From DATKSG01 sp035531775 (GTDB lineage: Bacteria > Actinomycetota > Acidimicrobiia > Acidimicrobiales > UBA8190): DNA of 17,327 bases. This document shows positions 6,612-12,753 of this stretch, in pieces. Below the pieces are notes generated by a model that saw only the letters and a program-made list of their open reading frames with translations, did not search any database and had not been told where the DNA came from. Made by a program: the position numbers and the translations under genes. The stretch lies in NCBI GenBank assembly GCA_035531775.1, contig DATKSG010000008.1, positions 1 to 17,327 of the forward strand, read 5' to 3'. The stretch's first letter is position 1. Each line of letters opens with the position of its first letter.

Positions 6612-7646
6612 TTACAGCCTTTCTGCGATGGCGTCGCCCACGGCGACCGTTGCGGGATGGGGCGTGCCGGGAGCGTGCTCGGCCACATACGACGTCACGG
6701 CCTTGGTGATGCGGTCGGCGGCATCGGCCTCACCGAGGTGCTCGAGCATCAGAGCAGCCGAGCGGATGGCGGCCAGGGGATTGGCCCGGCCCGTGGCGGC
6801 GATGTCGTGGGCAGCACCGTGCACCGGCTCGAACAGCGACGGCCCGGTCCGAGCCGGATTGAGGTTGGCCGATGCCGCGAACCCGATGCCGCCGGCGATG
6901 GCACCGGCCAGGTCGGTGAGGATGTCCCCGAACAGGTTGTCGGTGACGACTACGTCGTAGCGTTCCGGCTGCTCGACCAGATAGATGCAGGCCGCGTCGA
7001 CATGGTTGTAGTCCCGGGTCACCCCGGGGTAGTCAGCGGCTACGGCGTCCACCGTGCGCTGCCACAGGTCGCCGGCGAAAGTGAGCACGTTCGTCTTGTG
7101 CACCAGCGTGAGGTGGTGCCGGGGGCGTCGCGCCGCCAACTCGAAAGCGAAGCGCACGCACCGCTCCACCCCCATGCGGGTGTTGACCGAGCCCTGGGTG
7201 GCCACTTCGTGGGGTGTGCCCTTTCGCAGGAAGCCACCTTCGCCGGCGTAGGTTCCTTCGGTGTTCTCCCTGACGACGACGAAATCGCAGTCGGGTGCCG
7301 GGGCCCCCGGCGTGCCGGAGAAAGGGCGCAGGTTCACATACAGGTCGAGCTCGAAGCGCAACCGCAGGAGCAGGCCTCGTTCGAGCAGGCCCGGCGGCAC
7401 GTCCACTGAGCCCACCGGGGGGCCGATGGCGCCGAGCAGCACGGCGTCGAAGCCCCTCAGTTCCGCCAGGGTGGCGTCGGGGAGGACTTCGCCCGAGCGC
7501 AGGTAGTGGGCGGCACCGAGGTCGAACGAGGTGGTGTCCAGCGCGACGCCGGAAGCGGCCACGACCTTTAGGGCCTCATCGAGGACCTCGGGGCCGATGC
7601 CGTCACCGCCGATCACAGCCACCCGGTGGGTCCTGGCAGCGCTCAC
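6612..7646 (-). CDS. leuB: 3-Isopropylmalate dehydrogenase
   Basis: NAD-dependent oxidative decarboxylation of 3-isopropylmalate in leucine synthesis; the same enzyme usually handles 3-methylmalate in the citramalate route. The 344 residues carry GGDGIGPEV near the N-terminus (13-21), the substrate arginines Arg97, Arg107 and Arg126 (RFELDLYVNLRPF, VVVRENTEG), Tyr134, Lys184 (HKTNVL), Asp217, and Asp241 and Asp245 in DNLFGDILTDLAG for the metal. GAAHDIAATGRANP (277-290) is the cofactor loop. I chose GTG at 7646 because AAGGAG ends 5 nt before it and the protein then begins at the family's usual place. The frame stays open to 7754, but that longer start would translate through the attenuator terminator. 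This is the first structural gene after the Ile/Val leader. Confidence 0.95.
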   Translation of the reverse strand: MSAARTHRVAVIGGDGIGPEVLDEALKVVAASGVALDTTSFDLGAAHYLRSGEVLPDATLAELRGFDAVLLGAIGPPVGSVDVPPGLLERGLLLRLRFELDLYVNLRPFSGTPGAPAPDCDFVVVRENTEGTYAGEGGFLRKGTPHEVATQGSVNTRMGVERCVRFAFELAARRPRHHLTLVHKTNVLTFAGDLWQRTVDAVAADYPGVTRDYNHVDAACIYLVEQPERYDVVVTDNLFGDILTDLAGAIAGGIGFAASANLNPARTGPSLFEPVHGAAHDIAATGRANPLAAIRSAALMLEHLGEADAADRITKAVTSYVAEHAPGTPHPATVAVGDAIAERL

Positions 7647-7716
7647 CCTCTCTCCTTCATTCGTCGCATGGGTCCACTTCATCAGTCGCCTCGGTCGGCA
7701 AAGCACGTGGGAAATG

Positions 7717-7742
7717 AAAAACCGCCCACCAGGTGGACGGTC
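7717..7742 (-). terminator. Attenuator terminator before leuB
   Basis: On the minus strand CCGTCCAC (7740-7733) and GTGGGCGG (7729-7722) pair in eight positions, one of them G-U, around a CTG loop, followed directly by five T (7721-7717). It lies between the leader peptide and leuB, about 70 nt before the leuB start, which is where an attenuator terminator belongs. Confidence 0.8.
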
Positions 7743-7747
7743 GAGGA

Positions 7748-7773
7748 GGCGCACACCAGCGGGGGCGTGCGCC
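7748..7773 (-). promoter_or_regulatory. Leader hairpin (segments 1 and 2) of the leuB attenuator
   Basis: GGCGCACGCC (7773-7764) pairs with GGTGTGCGCC (7757-7748) over ten positions with one G-U, leaving a 6-nt loop. The stem begins at the last base of the leader stop codon. Its 3' arm could instead pair imperfectly with the terminator 5' arm: 7757-7750 with 7739-7732, four pairs, a mismatch, then three pairs including G-U. That would prevent the terminator. A ribosome held on the Val-Ile-Ile-Ile codons would cover the 5' arm and favour this switch. The pairing was found by eye. Confidence 0.6.
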
Positions 7774-7811
7774 TATTCGATGATGATTACGGAGCCGGTT
7801 GTGGTCTTCAT
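7773..7811 (-). CDS. Leader peptide MKTTTGSVIIIE of the leuB-ilvE-cimA attenuator
   Basis: Short ORF of 12 codons plus TAG encoding three Thr in a row, then Gly-Ser-Val-Ile-Ile-Ile-Glu. The consecutive ATC codons, preceded by a Val codon (GTA, uncommon at this GC content), are what is expected of an isoleucine/valine-sensing attenuator peptide; the Thr run recalls thr-type leaders. GGAG (7817-7820) lies 5 nt before the ATG. A promoter ends only 9 nt upstream, however, so the transcript may start within or after that site and be nearly leaderless. The stop codon touches a 10-bp hairpin, and an intrinsic terminator follows before leuB. Confidence 0.85.
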   Translation of the reverse strand: MKTTTGSVIIIE

Positions 7812-7820
7812 GGGCGCTCC

Positions 7821-7849
7821 ATTGTCCCTCGCCGGGGCGGGGGCGTCAA
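7821..7849 (-). promoter_or_regulatory. Promoter of the leuB-ilvE-cimA leader
   Basis: On the minus strand TTGACG (7849-7844) and GACAAT (7826-7821) are separated by exactly 17 nt. They match the sigma-70-type hexamers at five of six and four of six positions. Transcription would begin around 7815-7811, at or just before the leader peptide ATG. The -35 touches the outer end of the long inverted repeat 7850-7891. Confidence 0.7.
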
Positions 7850-7891
7850 CCGGGGCGGCCGCCGGATGCCGGGCACCGGCGGCCGCCCCGG
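7850..7891. repeat. Perfect 16-bp inverted repeat between divergent greA and leuB units
   Basis: CCGGGGCGGCCGCCGG (7850-7865) is repeated in inverted form at 7876-7891 around a 10-nt centre. It has no T or A run on either side, so it is not a typical intrinsic terminator. It abuts the -35 of the leuB leader promoter and lies about 28 nt before the proposed greA -10. That position suits an operator for a dimeric regulator or an extruded cruciform. Each arm contains GCGGCCGC. Confidence 0.85.
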
Positions 7892-7918
7892 GGCAAAGAT
7901 GAGCCGGCGAACAGCCGG

Positions 7919-7924
7919 TAGCCT
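7919..7924 (+). promoter_or_regulatory. Possible -10 (TANNNT) for leaderless greA transcript
   Basis: TAGCCT fits the loose actinobacterial -10 pattern TANNNT and lies 7 nt before the GTG at 7932, so transcription would start at or very near the first base of the gene. No good -35 is seen. The pattern is weak and could arise by chance. Confidence 0.35.
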
Positions 7925-7931
7925 CGTGAGG

Positions 7932-8423
7932 GTGACGGAGGACACCACCCACCTGACACGCGCCACCTTCGATCGCCTCCAGGGCGAGCTCGAGGACCTC
8001 ACCACCAGGGGGCGGGTGGAGATCGCCCGCGCCATCGAGGCGGCTCGGGCCCTGGGCGACCTGTCGGAGAACGGCGACTACCACGCAGCCAAGGACTCCC
8101 AGGGGAAGATGGAGGCGCGGATTCGGCAACTGCAGGCCACCTTGTCGCGGGCCGTGGTGGTAGACGAGGACGGCCCCACCGACACCCGCACGGTGGCCAC
8201 CGGATCGGTGGTGGCCATCCGCTACGAGGGTGACGAAGACGTCGAGCGCTTCCTGGTCGGCTCCATTGAGGAGCGCCACCCGGGCTTGAGCGTCCTGTCG
8301 CCCGGGTCCCCTCTCGGTCTTGCCCTGCTCGGCAAGGCGCCCGGCGAGGTGGTCGAGTACGAGGCTCCCGGAGGCACCCTGAGGGTGGAGATCGTGGGCA
8401 TCAGCGGCCGGGAGACGCCATGA
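7932..8423 (+). CDS. greA: Transcription elongation factor GreA
   Basis: GreA enters the RNA polymerase secondary channel and stimulates cleavage of backtracked RNA. The 163 residues show both domains: an N-terminal antiparallel coiled coil with the tip GDLSENGDYHAAK (42-54), whose acidic Asp43 and Glu46 correspond to the catalytic-tip residues, and a C-terminal FKBP-like domain with SPGSPLGLALLGKAPGE (123-139). GTG at 7932 gives MTEDTTHLTRATFDRL, the usual start; another in-frame GTG at 7926 has no better ribosome site. There is no proper Shine-Dalgarno sequence, fitting a leaderless transcript. Its stop overlaps the leuC ATG (ATGA), so greA is the first gene of a greA-leuC-leuD unit, an unusual partner for leucine genes. 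Confidence 0.93.
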   Translation: MTEDTTHLTRATFDRLQGELEDLTTRGRVEIARAIEAARALGDLSENGDYHAAKDSQGKMEARIRQLQATLSRAVVVDEDGPTDTRTVATGSVVAIRYEGDEDVERFLVGSIEERHPGLSVLSPGSPLGLALLGKAPGEVVEYEAPGGTLRVEIVGISGRETP

Positions 8424-9856
8424 GCGCGCCGGGGCCCACCGACAGGTCCGGGCGGACCCTCAGCCAGAAGGTGTGGGACCGCCACGTCGTACGCCAGGCC
8501 GAAGGCGAGCCCGACCTGCTGTTCATCGACCTGCACCTAGTGCACGAGGTCACCTCGCCTCAGGCCTTTGACGGCCTGCGCCTGGCCGGAAGACGGGTTC
8601 GGCACCCGGAGCTGACGGTGGCCACGGCCGACCACAATGTCCCGACCACCGACATCGACAAGCCGGTGGCCGACCCGGTATCGGCCAAGCAACTGGCCGT
8701 GCTGACGGCCAATTGCGCCGAGTTCGGGATCACTTGCTACCCGATGGGCCACTCCCGGCAGGGCATCGTCCACGTCATCGGGCCCGAGCTCGGGCTGACG
8801 CTGCCGGGGATGACCATCGTGTGTGGCGACAGCCACACCTCCACCCATGGGGCATTCGGTGCGCTCGCCTTCGGCATCGGGACCTCGGAAGTGGAACACG
8901 TGCTGGCCACCCAGACCCTCCCCCAGCCCCGGCCGGCCACCATGGCCGTGGAAGTCGAGGGGGACCTGCCCGAGGGGGTGACAGCCAAGGACCTCGTCCT
9001 GGCCGTGATCGGCGCCATCGGCACCGGCGGGGGCATGGGACATGTCATCGAGTACCGCGGTGAGTCCGTGCGCTCGCTGTCGATGGAAGGGCGCATGACG
9101 GTGTGCAACATGTCGATCGAGGCTGGTGCCCGGGCGGGCATGATCGCCCCCGACGACGTCACCTTCGAGTACCTACGAGGGCGCCCCCACGCCCCGTCGG
9201 GGGCAGCTTGGGACGAGGCGCTGCCGTACTGGGAGTCGCTCTCCACCGACGACAGCGCCGCGTTCGACAAGACGGTCTGGATCGACGGGGCCGCCCTCCG
9301 ACCACATGTCACGTGGGGCACCAACCCCGGCCAGGTGGTGGGCATCGATGCCGAGGTGCCGTCGCCCGATGCCTTCGCCGATCCCGGTGAGCGCGAAGCG
9401 GCGGCGCGGGCGCTGCAATACATGGGCCTCGAGGCCGGAACCCCCATGCGCAACGTGGCGGTCGACACGGTCTTCATCGGCTCGTGCACCAACTCCCGCA
9501 TCGAGGACCTGCGTGAGGCGGCCGGGGTGCTGCGCGGCAGGCGGGTACACCCGGGCCTTCGGGCCCTGGTGGTGCCCGGTTCCCATCAGGTGAAGGCCCA
9601 AGCCGAGACCGAGGGGCTCGACGAGGTGTTCCGCCAGGCCGGATTCGAATGGCGCCAGCCCGGATGCTCGATGTGCCTGGCCATGAACCCGGACAAGCTC
9701 GCCCCCGGCGAGCGCTGTGCCTCGACCTCGAACCGAAATTTCGAAGGCCGTCAGGGGAGAGGCGGGAGGACCCATCTGGTGTCGCCGGCGGTGGCGGCGG
9801 CCACGGCTGTCGCCGGCCACTTCACCACGCCGCAGGACCTCGGGGACCGGCCGTGA
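8420..9856 (+). CDS. leuC: 3-Isopropylmalate dehydratase large subunit
   Basis: Large subunit of isopropylmalate isomerase, a [4Fe-4S] enzyme of the aconitase family. With LeuD it converts 2- to 3-isopropylmalate, and it also acts on citramalate in the isoleucine route. The 478 residues contain the three cluster cysteines, Cys356 in GSCTNSRIEDL and Cys416 and Cys419 in GCSMCLAMN. CGDSHTSTHGAFGALAFGIGTSEVEH lies at 135-160, here cited by its ends CGDSH and SEVEH. ATADHNVPT (68-76) is also family-typical. Length is normal. Its ATG overlaps the greA stop by 4 nt and its TGA overlaps the leuD GTG (GTGA), so the two subunits are translationally coupled. Confidence 0.96.
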   Translation: MSAPGPTDRSGRTLSQKVWDRHVVRQAEGEPDLLFIDLHLVHEVTSPQAFDGLRLAGRRVRHPELTVATADHNVPTTDIDKPVADPVSAKQLAVLTANCAEFGITCYPMGHSRQGIVHVIGPELGLTLPGMTIVCGDSHTSTHGAFGALAFGIGTSEVEHVLATQTLPQPRPATMAVEVEGDLPEGVTAKDLVLAVIGAIGTGGGMGHVIEYRGESVRSLSMEGRMTVCNMSIEAGARAGMIAPDDVTFEYLRGRPHAPSGAAWDEALPYWESLSTDDSAAFDKTVWIDGAALRPHVTWGTNPGQVVGIDAEVPSPDAFADPGEREAAARALQYMGLEAGTPMRNVAVDTVFIGSCTNSRIEDLREAAGVLRGRRVHPGLRALVVPGSHQVKAQAETEGLDEVFRQAGFEWRQPGCSMCLAMNPDKLAPGERCASTSNRNFEGRQGRGGRTHLVSPAVAAATAVAGHFTTPQDLGDRP

Positions 9857-10449
9857 AGCCGGTGGTGGTAGTGACCGGGCGGGCGGTGCCACTCGAGCGG
9901 TCGGACGTGGACACCGACCAGATCATTCCCTCCGACTGGTTGAAGCGGGTGGAGCGTACCGGGTTCGCGGCCGGGCTCTTCTCCGAGTGGCGCGACGACC
10001 GGGACTTCGTGCTCAACGACCAGCGCTTCGCCGGAGCCACCATCTTGGTGGCCGGGCCCAACTTCGGTACCGGCTCGTCGCGCGAACACGCCGTGTGGGC
10101 CCTCATGGATTTTGGGTTCGAGGCCGTGATCTCTCCCCGGTTCGCCGACATCTTCCGGAACAACTCCACCAAGCAGGGGCTGCTGCCGGTCGAGGTCGAC
10201 CCGGCCTTCGGCGCCCAGCTCCTCGAGGCCGTAGCCGACGACCCGTCCCTCGAGATCACCATCGACGTGGAGCGAGGCACCGTCGAGGCGCCGGCCGCCG
10301 GCTTGAGCGGGTCGTTCGAGCTCGAGGAATTCACCAAGCAGCGGCTCATGAACGGCTGGGACGACATCGGGCTCACCCTGCGCCACCAAGACGCCATCGA
10401 CAGGTACGAGCACTTCCGGCCCCGCTGGCTGCCCCGCGCCACCGGCTGA
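9853..10449 (+). CDS. leuD: 3-Isopropylmalate dehydratase small subunit
   Basis: Small swivel-domain subunit that completes isopropylmalate isomerase with LeuC. The 198 residues include DVDTDQIIPSDWL (18-30), GPNFGTGSSREHAVWAL (68-84) forming the substrate-facing loop, SPRFADIFRNNSTKQGLLPV (94-113), and a C-terminal helix ending in RHQDAIDRYE, all typical of bacterial LeuD. I chose the GTG at 9853 because it overlaps the leuC stop as GTGA and gives the family's usual N-terminus; the frame is open further upstream inside leuC, but that part matches nothing. It is followed by 69 nt before mscL, without an obvious terminator. Confidence 0.95.
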   Translation: MKPVVVVTGRAVPLERSDVDTDQIIPSDWLKRVERTGFAAGLFSEWRDDRDFVLNDQRFAGATILVAGPNFGTGSSREHAVWALMDFGFEAVISPRFADIFRNNSTKQGLLPVEVDPAFGAQLLEAVADDPSLEITIDVERGTVEAPAAGLSGSFELEEFTKQRLMNGWDDIGLTLRHQDAIDRYEHFRPRWLPRATG

Positions 10450-10518
10450 CGGCGTTCCTGCGTGGCACGCTGGTGCCCGGGGCCCGGTCGCCTGCTCGGG
10501 CCGCAGAGGGGAGCCACC

Positions 10519-10926
10519 ATGCTGAAGGACTTCAAGGACTTCGTCCTGCGGGGCAACGTGGTCGACCTGGCCGTCGGCATCGTCGTGGGCACGGCCTTCG
10601 GCGTGGTCGTGAAGTCGTTTGTCAGCAACTTGCTGACCCCGCTGGTGTCGATCCCGGGCAAAGCCAACTTCCAGAGTCTGCACTTCACCATCAACCACAG
10701 CACATTCGGCTACGGCACGTTCTTGAACGACCTGATCTCGTTCCTCATCGTCGCCACCGCCATCTTCTTCTTCGTGGTGCGGCCCATCAACGCCCTCGTG
10801 GCCCGGCGCCGGCGTGGGCAGGAGACCGAGCCCGATACCCGCAACTGCCCCGAATGCCTGAGCGAGGTGCCCGCCGCAGCCCGGCGTTGCGCCTTCTGCA
10901 CCTCCCCGCTCGACTCCGCCGCCTGA
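10519..10926 (+). CDS. mscL: Large-conductance mechanosensitive channel with C-terminal zinc ribbon
   Basis: MscL opens under membrane tension and releases solutes during hypo-osmotic shock. The protein has 135 residues. It starts MLKDFKDFVLRGNVVDLAVG, with TM1 at about 14-36. A periplasmic-side loop follows (about 40-68, FQSLHFTINHSTFGYGTF), then TM2 at about 69-92 (DLISFLIVATAIFFFVVRPIN), quoted here only as landmarks. After the basic RRRR segment, the cytoplasmic tail carries Cys110-X2-Cys113 and Cys124-X2-Cys127, a zinc-ribbon pattern absent from E. coli MscL. GGGGAG ends 5 nt before the ATG, which fixes the start. The gene may be read from greA-leuCD or from its own promoter; a GGCCCG/CGGGCC hairpin (10481-10502) lies between leuD and mscL. 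Confidence 0.95.
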   Translation: MLKDFKDFVLRGNVVDLAVGIVVGTAFGVVVKSFVSNLLTPLVSIPGKANFQSLHFTINHSTFGYGTFLNDLISFLIVATAIFFFVVRPINALVARRRRGQETEPDTRNCPECLSEVPAAARRCAFCTSPLDSAA

Positions 10927-10968
10927 TTAGACACGGTCGCTTAGATACGGCCGGCCGGGCCGCGACGC
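10927..10968. other. Convergent gap between mscL and leuA
   Basis: The 42 nt between the two converging stops are GC-rich (GGCCGGCC at about 10949-10958). They hold no stem followed by T or A runs, so I see no clear bidirectional terminator. Confidence 0.5.
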
Positions 10969-12570
10969 TCAGGGCCCGATCTCGACCTGGCGCTGGTCAT
11001 TGCGAGCCCGGATGCGGACGATACGGTTGACAGCTGCCAGGTAGGCGCGGGCGGAGGCCTCGACCACATCGGTCGACACGCCGCGTCCCGATACCTTGAC
11101 GCCGCCTTCGGCCTCGAGCTGCACCACGACGTCGCCGAGGGCGTCGATCCCGCCGGTGACCGACGAGACGTTGAAGCCGATGAGGCGTGAAGGGATCTTG
11201 GTCGCCTCTCGAAGAGCGGTACAGGCGGCATCGATCATGCCGTTGCCCTCGGAAGCTGCTTCCACCTTGTCGCCGGACCGGCTCACAACTACCCGGGCCC
11301 GGGGCATTCCGACCGTGCCGCCCGAGACCTCGAGCGATTCGAGCTGGAACCCCTCCACCAGGTCTTGCCCGAGCTCCTCGGCCACGATGGCCTCGATATC
11401 GGCCTCCGTGATCTCGACCTTGCGGTCGGCTAGCTCTTTGAAGCGGGTGAACGCCTGGTTGAGACTGTCACCCTGGATGTGCATGCCCATCTTGGCCAGG
11501 CTGTCGGCAAAGGCGTGGCGCCCGGAATGCTTGCCCAGGACGATCTGGCGCCCGACCTGACCCACCGAGGCGGCGTCGATGATCTCGTAGGTCGAGCGGT
11601 CGGCCAGCACGCCGTGCTGGTGAATGCCCGACTCGTGTGAAAAGGCGTTGCGGCCGACAACGGCTTTGTTGTACTGAACGGGATAGCCGGTGAGCCTCGA
11701 CACCAGCCGCGAGGCCCGGGCCAACTCCTCGGTGCGCACGGTGGTGGTGACGCCCGGGAATTGGTCAGGACGGATCCTGATGGCCATGACGACCTCCTCG
11801 AGCGCGGCGTTGCCGGCCCGCTCGCCCAGGCCGTTCACGCAGACCTCGGCCTGCCTGGCCCCGGCCTGGATGCCGGCCAGCGTGTTGGCTGTGGCCAGCC
11901 CGAGGTCGTTGTGGCAATGGGTGGAAAGGATGTAGTCACCGGGGACCTGTTTGCGGATGTGCTGGATCAACGCCCCGAAGTCCCACGGGATCCCGTATCC
12001 GACTGTGTCGGGGATGTTCAAGGTGGTCGCTCCCGACTCCACGGCGGCCGACAGCACTTCGAGCATGAAGTCGAGCGGGGTCCTGGTGGCGTCCTGAGGG
12101 CTGAACTCGACGTCGGTCGTGTGTTCACGGGCGCGGCTGACACCCGCTCTCGTCTCGGCCAGCACCTGCGCCTGGGTCATCTTGAGCATGTGCTCCATGT
12201 GCTGCGGGCTGGTCGAGATGAAGACATGGATGCGGGCTCGAGCGGCATCGCGCAGGGCCTCCCAGCAGCGGTCCACGTCGGCCAGGTGGGTACGCGACAA
12301 ACCACAGATGGCCGGTGCCCCGTCGCCAATGCCAACAGCCCGGGCGATGGCCTGCACGGCCTCGAAGTCGCCCTGGCTGGCGACCGGAAACCCGGCTTCG
12401 ATGTAATCGACGCCGGCCCTGGCCAACTGCTCGGCGATCTCGAGTTTCTCGGCAGCGTCCAACGAGATGCCCGGGGACTGCTCACCGTCGCGCAGTGTCG
12501 TGTCGAACACGATCAGATGGCCGCCGGTACCGCCTTGGTCGGCCGTCGCTGGCTGCGGGTTCGTGGTCAC
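10969..12570 (-). CDS. leuA: 2-Isopropylmalate synthase
   Basis: First committed step of leucine synthesis: 2-ketoisovalerate plus acetyl-CoA to 2-isopropylmalate. The 533 residues have the DRE-TIM barrel with FDTTLRDGEQSPG (22-34; Arg27, Asp28), EAGFPVAS (58-65), metal ligands His218 and His220 in STHCHNDLG, and NGLGERAGNAALEE (246-259). The linker with SHESGIHQHGVL (311-322) and GKHSGRHAF (346-354) follows, then a C-terminal leucine-binding regulatory domain (about 405-525) with ASEGNGMIDAA. The length and motifs are those of the common bacterial form, shorter than the roughly 640-residue mycobacterial LeuA. GTG at 12570 is preceded by GGGAGA about 7 nt upstream. The gene stands alone behind its own Leu-Leu-Leu attenuator, apart from leuB and leuCD. 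Confidence 0.96.
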   Translation of the reverse strand: MTTNPQPATADQGGTGGHLIVFDTTLRDGEQSPGISLDAAEKLEIAEQLARAGVDYIEAGFPVASQGDFEAVQAIARAVGIGDGAPAICGLSRTHLADVDRCWEALRDAARARIHVFISTSPQHMEHMLKMTQAQVLAETRAGVSRAREHTTDVEFSPQDATRTPLDFMLEVLSAAVESGATTLNIPDTVGYGIPWDFGALIQHIRKQVPGDYILSTHCHNDLGLATANTLAGIQAGARQAEVCVNGLGERAGNAALEEVVMAIRIRPDQFPGVTTTVRTEELARASRLVSRLTGYPVQYNKAVVGRNAFSHESGIHQHGVLADRSTYEIIDAASVGQVGRQIVLGKHSGRHAFADSLAKMGMHIQGDSLNQAFTRFKELADRKVEITEADIEAIVAEELGQDLVEGFQLESLEVSGGTVGMPRARVVVSRSGDKVEAASEGNGMIDAACTALREATKIPSRLIGFNVSSVTGGIDALGDVVVQLEAEGGVKVSGRGVSTDVVEASARAYLAAVNRIVRIRARNDQRQVEIGP

Positions 12571-12600
12571 CTTGGGTCTCCCTCGCTCTGTGGGTGGTGG

Positions 12601-12636
12601 GGCTCGGCGGGCTCGGCGGGCTCGGCGGGTTCGGTG
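12601..12636 (-). repeat. 9-nt tandem repeat in the leuA 5' leader
   Basis: On the plus strand GGCTCGGCG occurs three times (12601-12627), followed by a diverged fourth copy, GGTTCGGTG. It sits between the attenuator terminator and the leuA ribosome site. The transcript would contain CGCCGAGCC units, which may be simple slippage products; I see no stable hairpin formed by them alone. Confidence 0.7.
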
Positions 12637-12644
12637 GGCAACAG

Positions 12645-12673
12645 AAAACCCCCTGGCCAGATGGCACAGGGGG
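12645..12673 (-). terminator. Attenuator terminator before leuA
   Basis: On the minus strand CCCCCTG (12673-12667) pairs perfectly with CAGGGGG (12655-12649), with a possible inner GCC/GGC stem, followed by TTTT then CTGTT. It lies about 75 nt before the leuA start and just after the leader hairpin, as expected of an attenuator. Confidence 0.78.
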
Positions 12674-12678
12674 CGGCT

Positions 12679-12704
12679 CGGCGAGCGCGATGTGGCGCTC
12701 GCCG
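12679..12704 (-). promoter_or_regulatory. Leader hairpin of the leuA attenuator
   Basis: CGGCGAGCGC (12704-12695) pairs perfectly with GCGCTCGCCG (12688-12679) around a 6-nt loop. The stem starts at the first base after the leader stop, the same plan as in the leuB leader (10-bp stem, 6-nt loop, at the stop codon). By eye I could not find a convincing alternative pairing of its 3' arm with the terminator, so how leucine supply switches the fold is unresolved. Confidence 0.6.
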
Positions 12705-12746
12705 TCAGGTAAGCAGCAGGTCCTGGACGAAGCGGTACACGCGCAT
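12705..12746 (-). CDS. leuL: Leucine leader peptide MRVYRFVQDLLLT of the leuA attenuator
   Basis: Short ORF of 13 codons plus TGA with three consecutive leucine codons (CTG CTG CTT) just before the stop. It is followed by a 10-bp hairpin, an intrinsic terminator and then leuA. This is the standard arrangement for leucine-dependent transcription attenuation. There is no Shine-Dalgarno sequence before the ATG; a -10-like CATAGT lies 7 nt upstream, so the leader transcript may be leaderless. Confidence 0.85.
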   Translation of the reverse strand: MRVYRFVQDLLLT

Positions 12747-12753
12747 GATGCCC

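Noticed and set aside
5272..6960. Long open frame on the plus strand (562 codons)
   Set aside because: Antisense to cimA, ilvE and leuB, which all show complete active sites.
7647..7754. N-terminal extension of leuB
   Set aside because: The frame is open, but it would run through the attenuator terminator; GTG at 7646 has a good ribosome site and the expected N-terminus.
7850..7891. Inverted repeat as an intrinsic terminator
   Set aside because: It lies upstream of both divergent promoters and has no poly-T on either strand, so termination of a known gene is unlikely.
10927..10968. Bidirectional terminator between mscL and leuA
   Set aside because: GGCCGGCC is palindromic, but there is no T or A run and no long stem.
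9717..11030. Plus-strand frame of 437 codons over leuD and mscL
   Set aside because: Arg/Pro/Ala-rich out-of-frame shadow of leuD and mscL.
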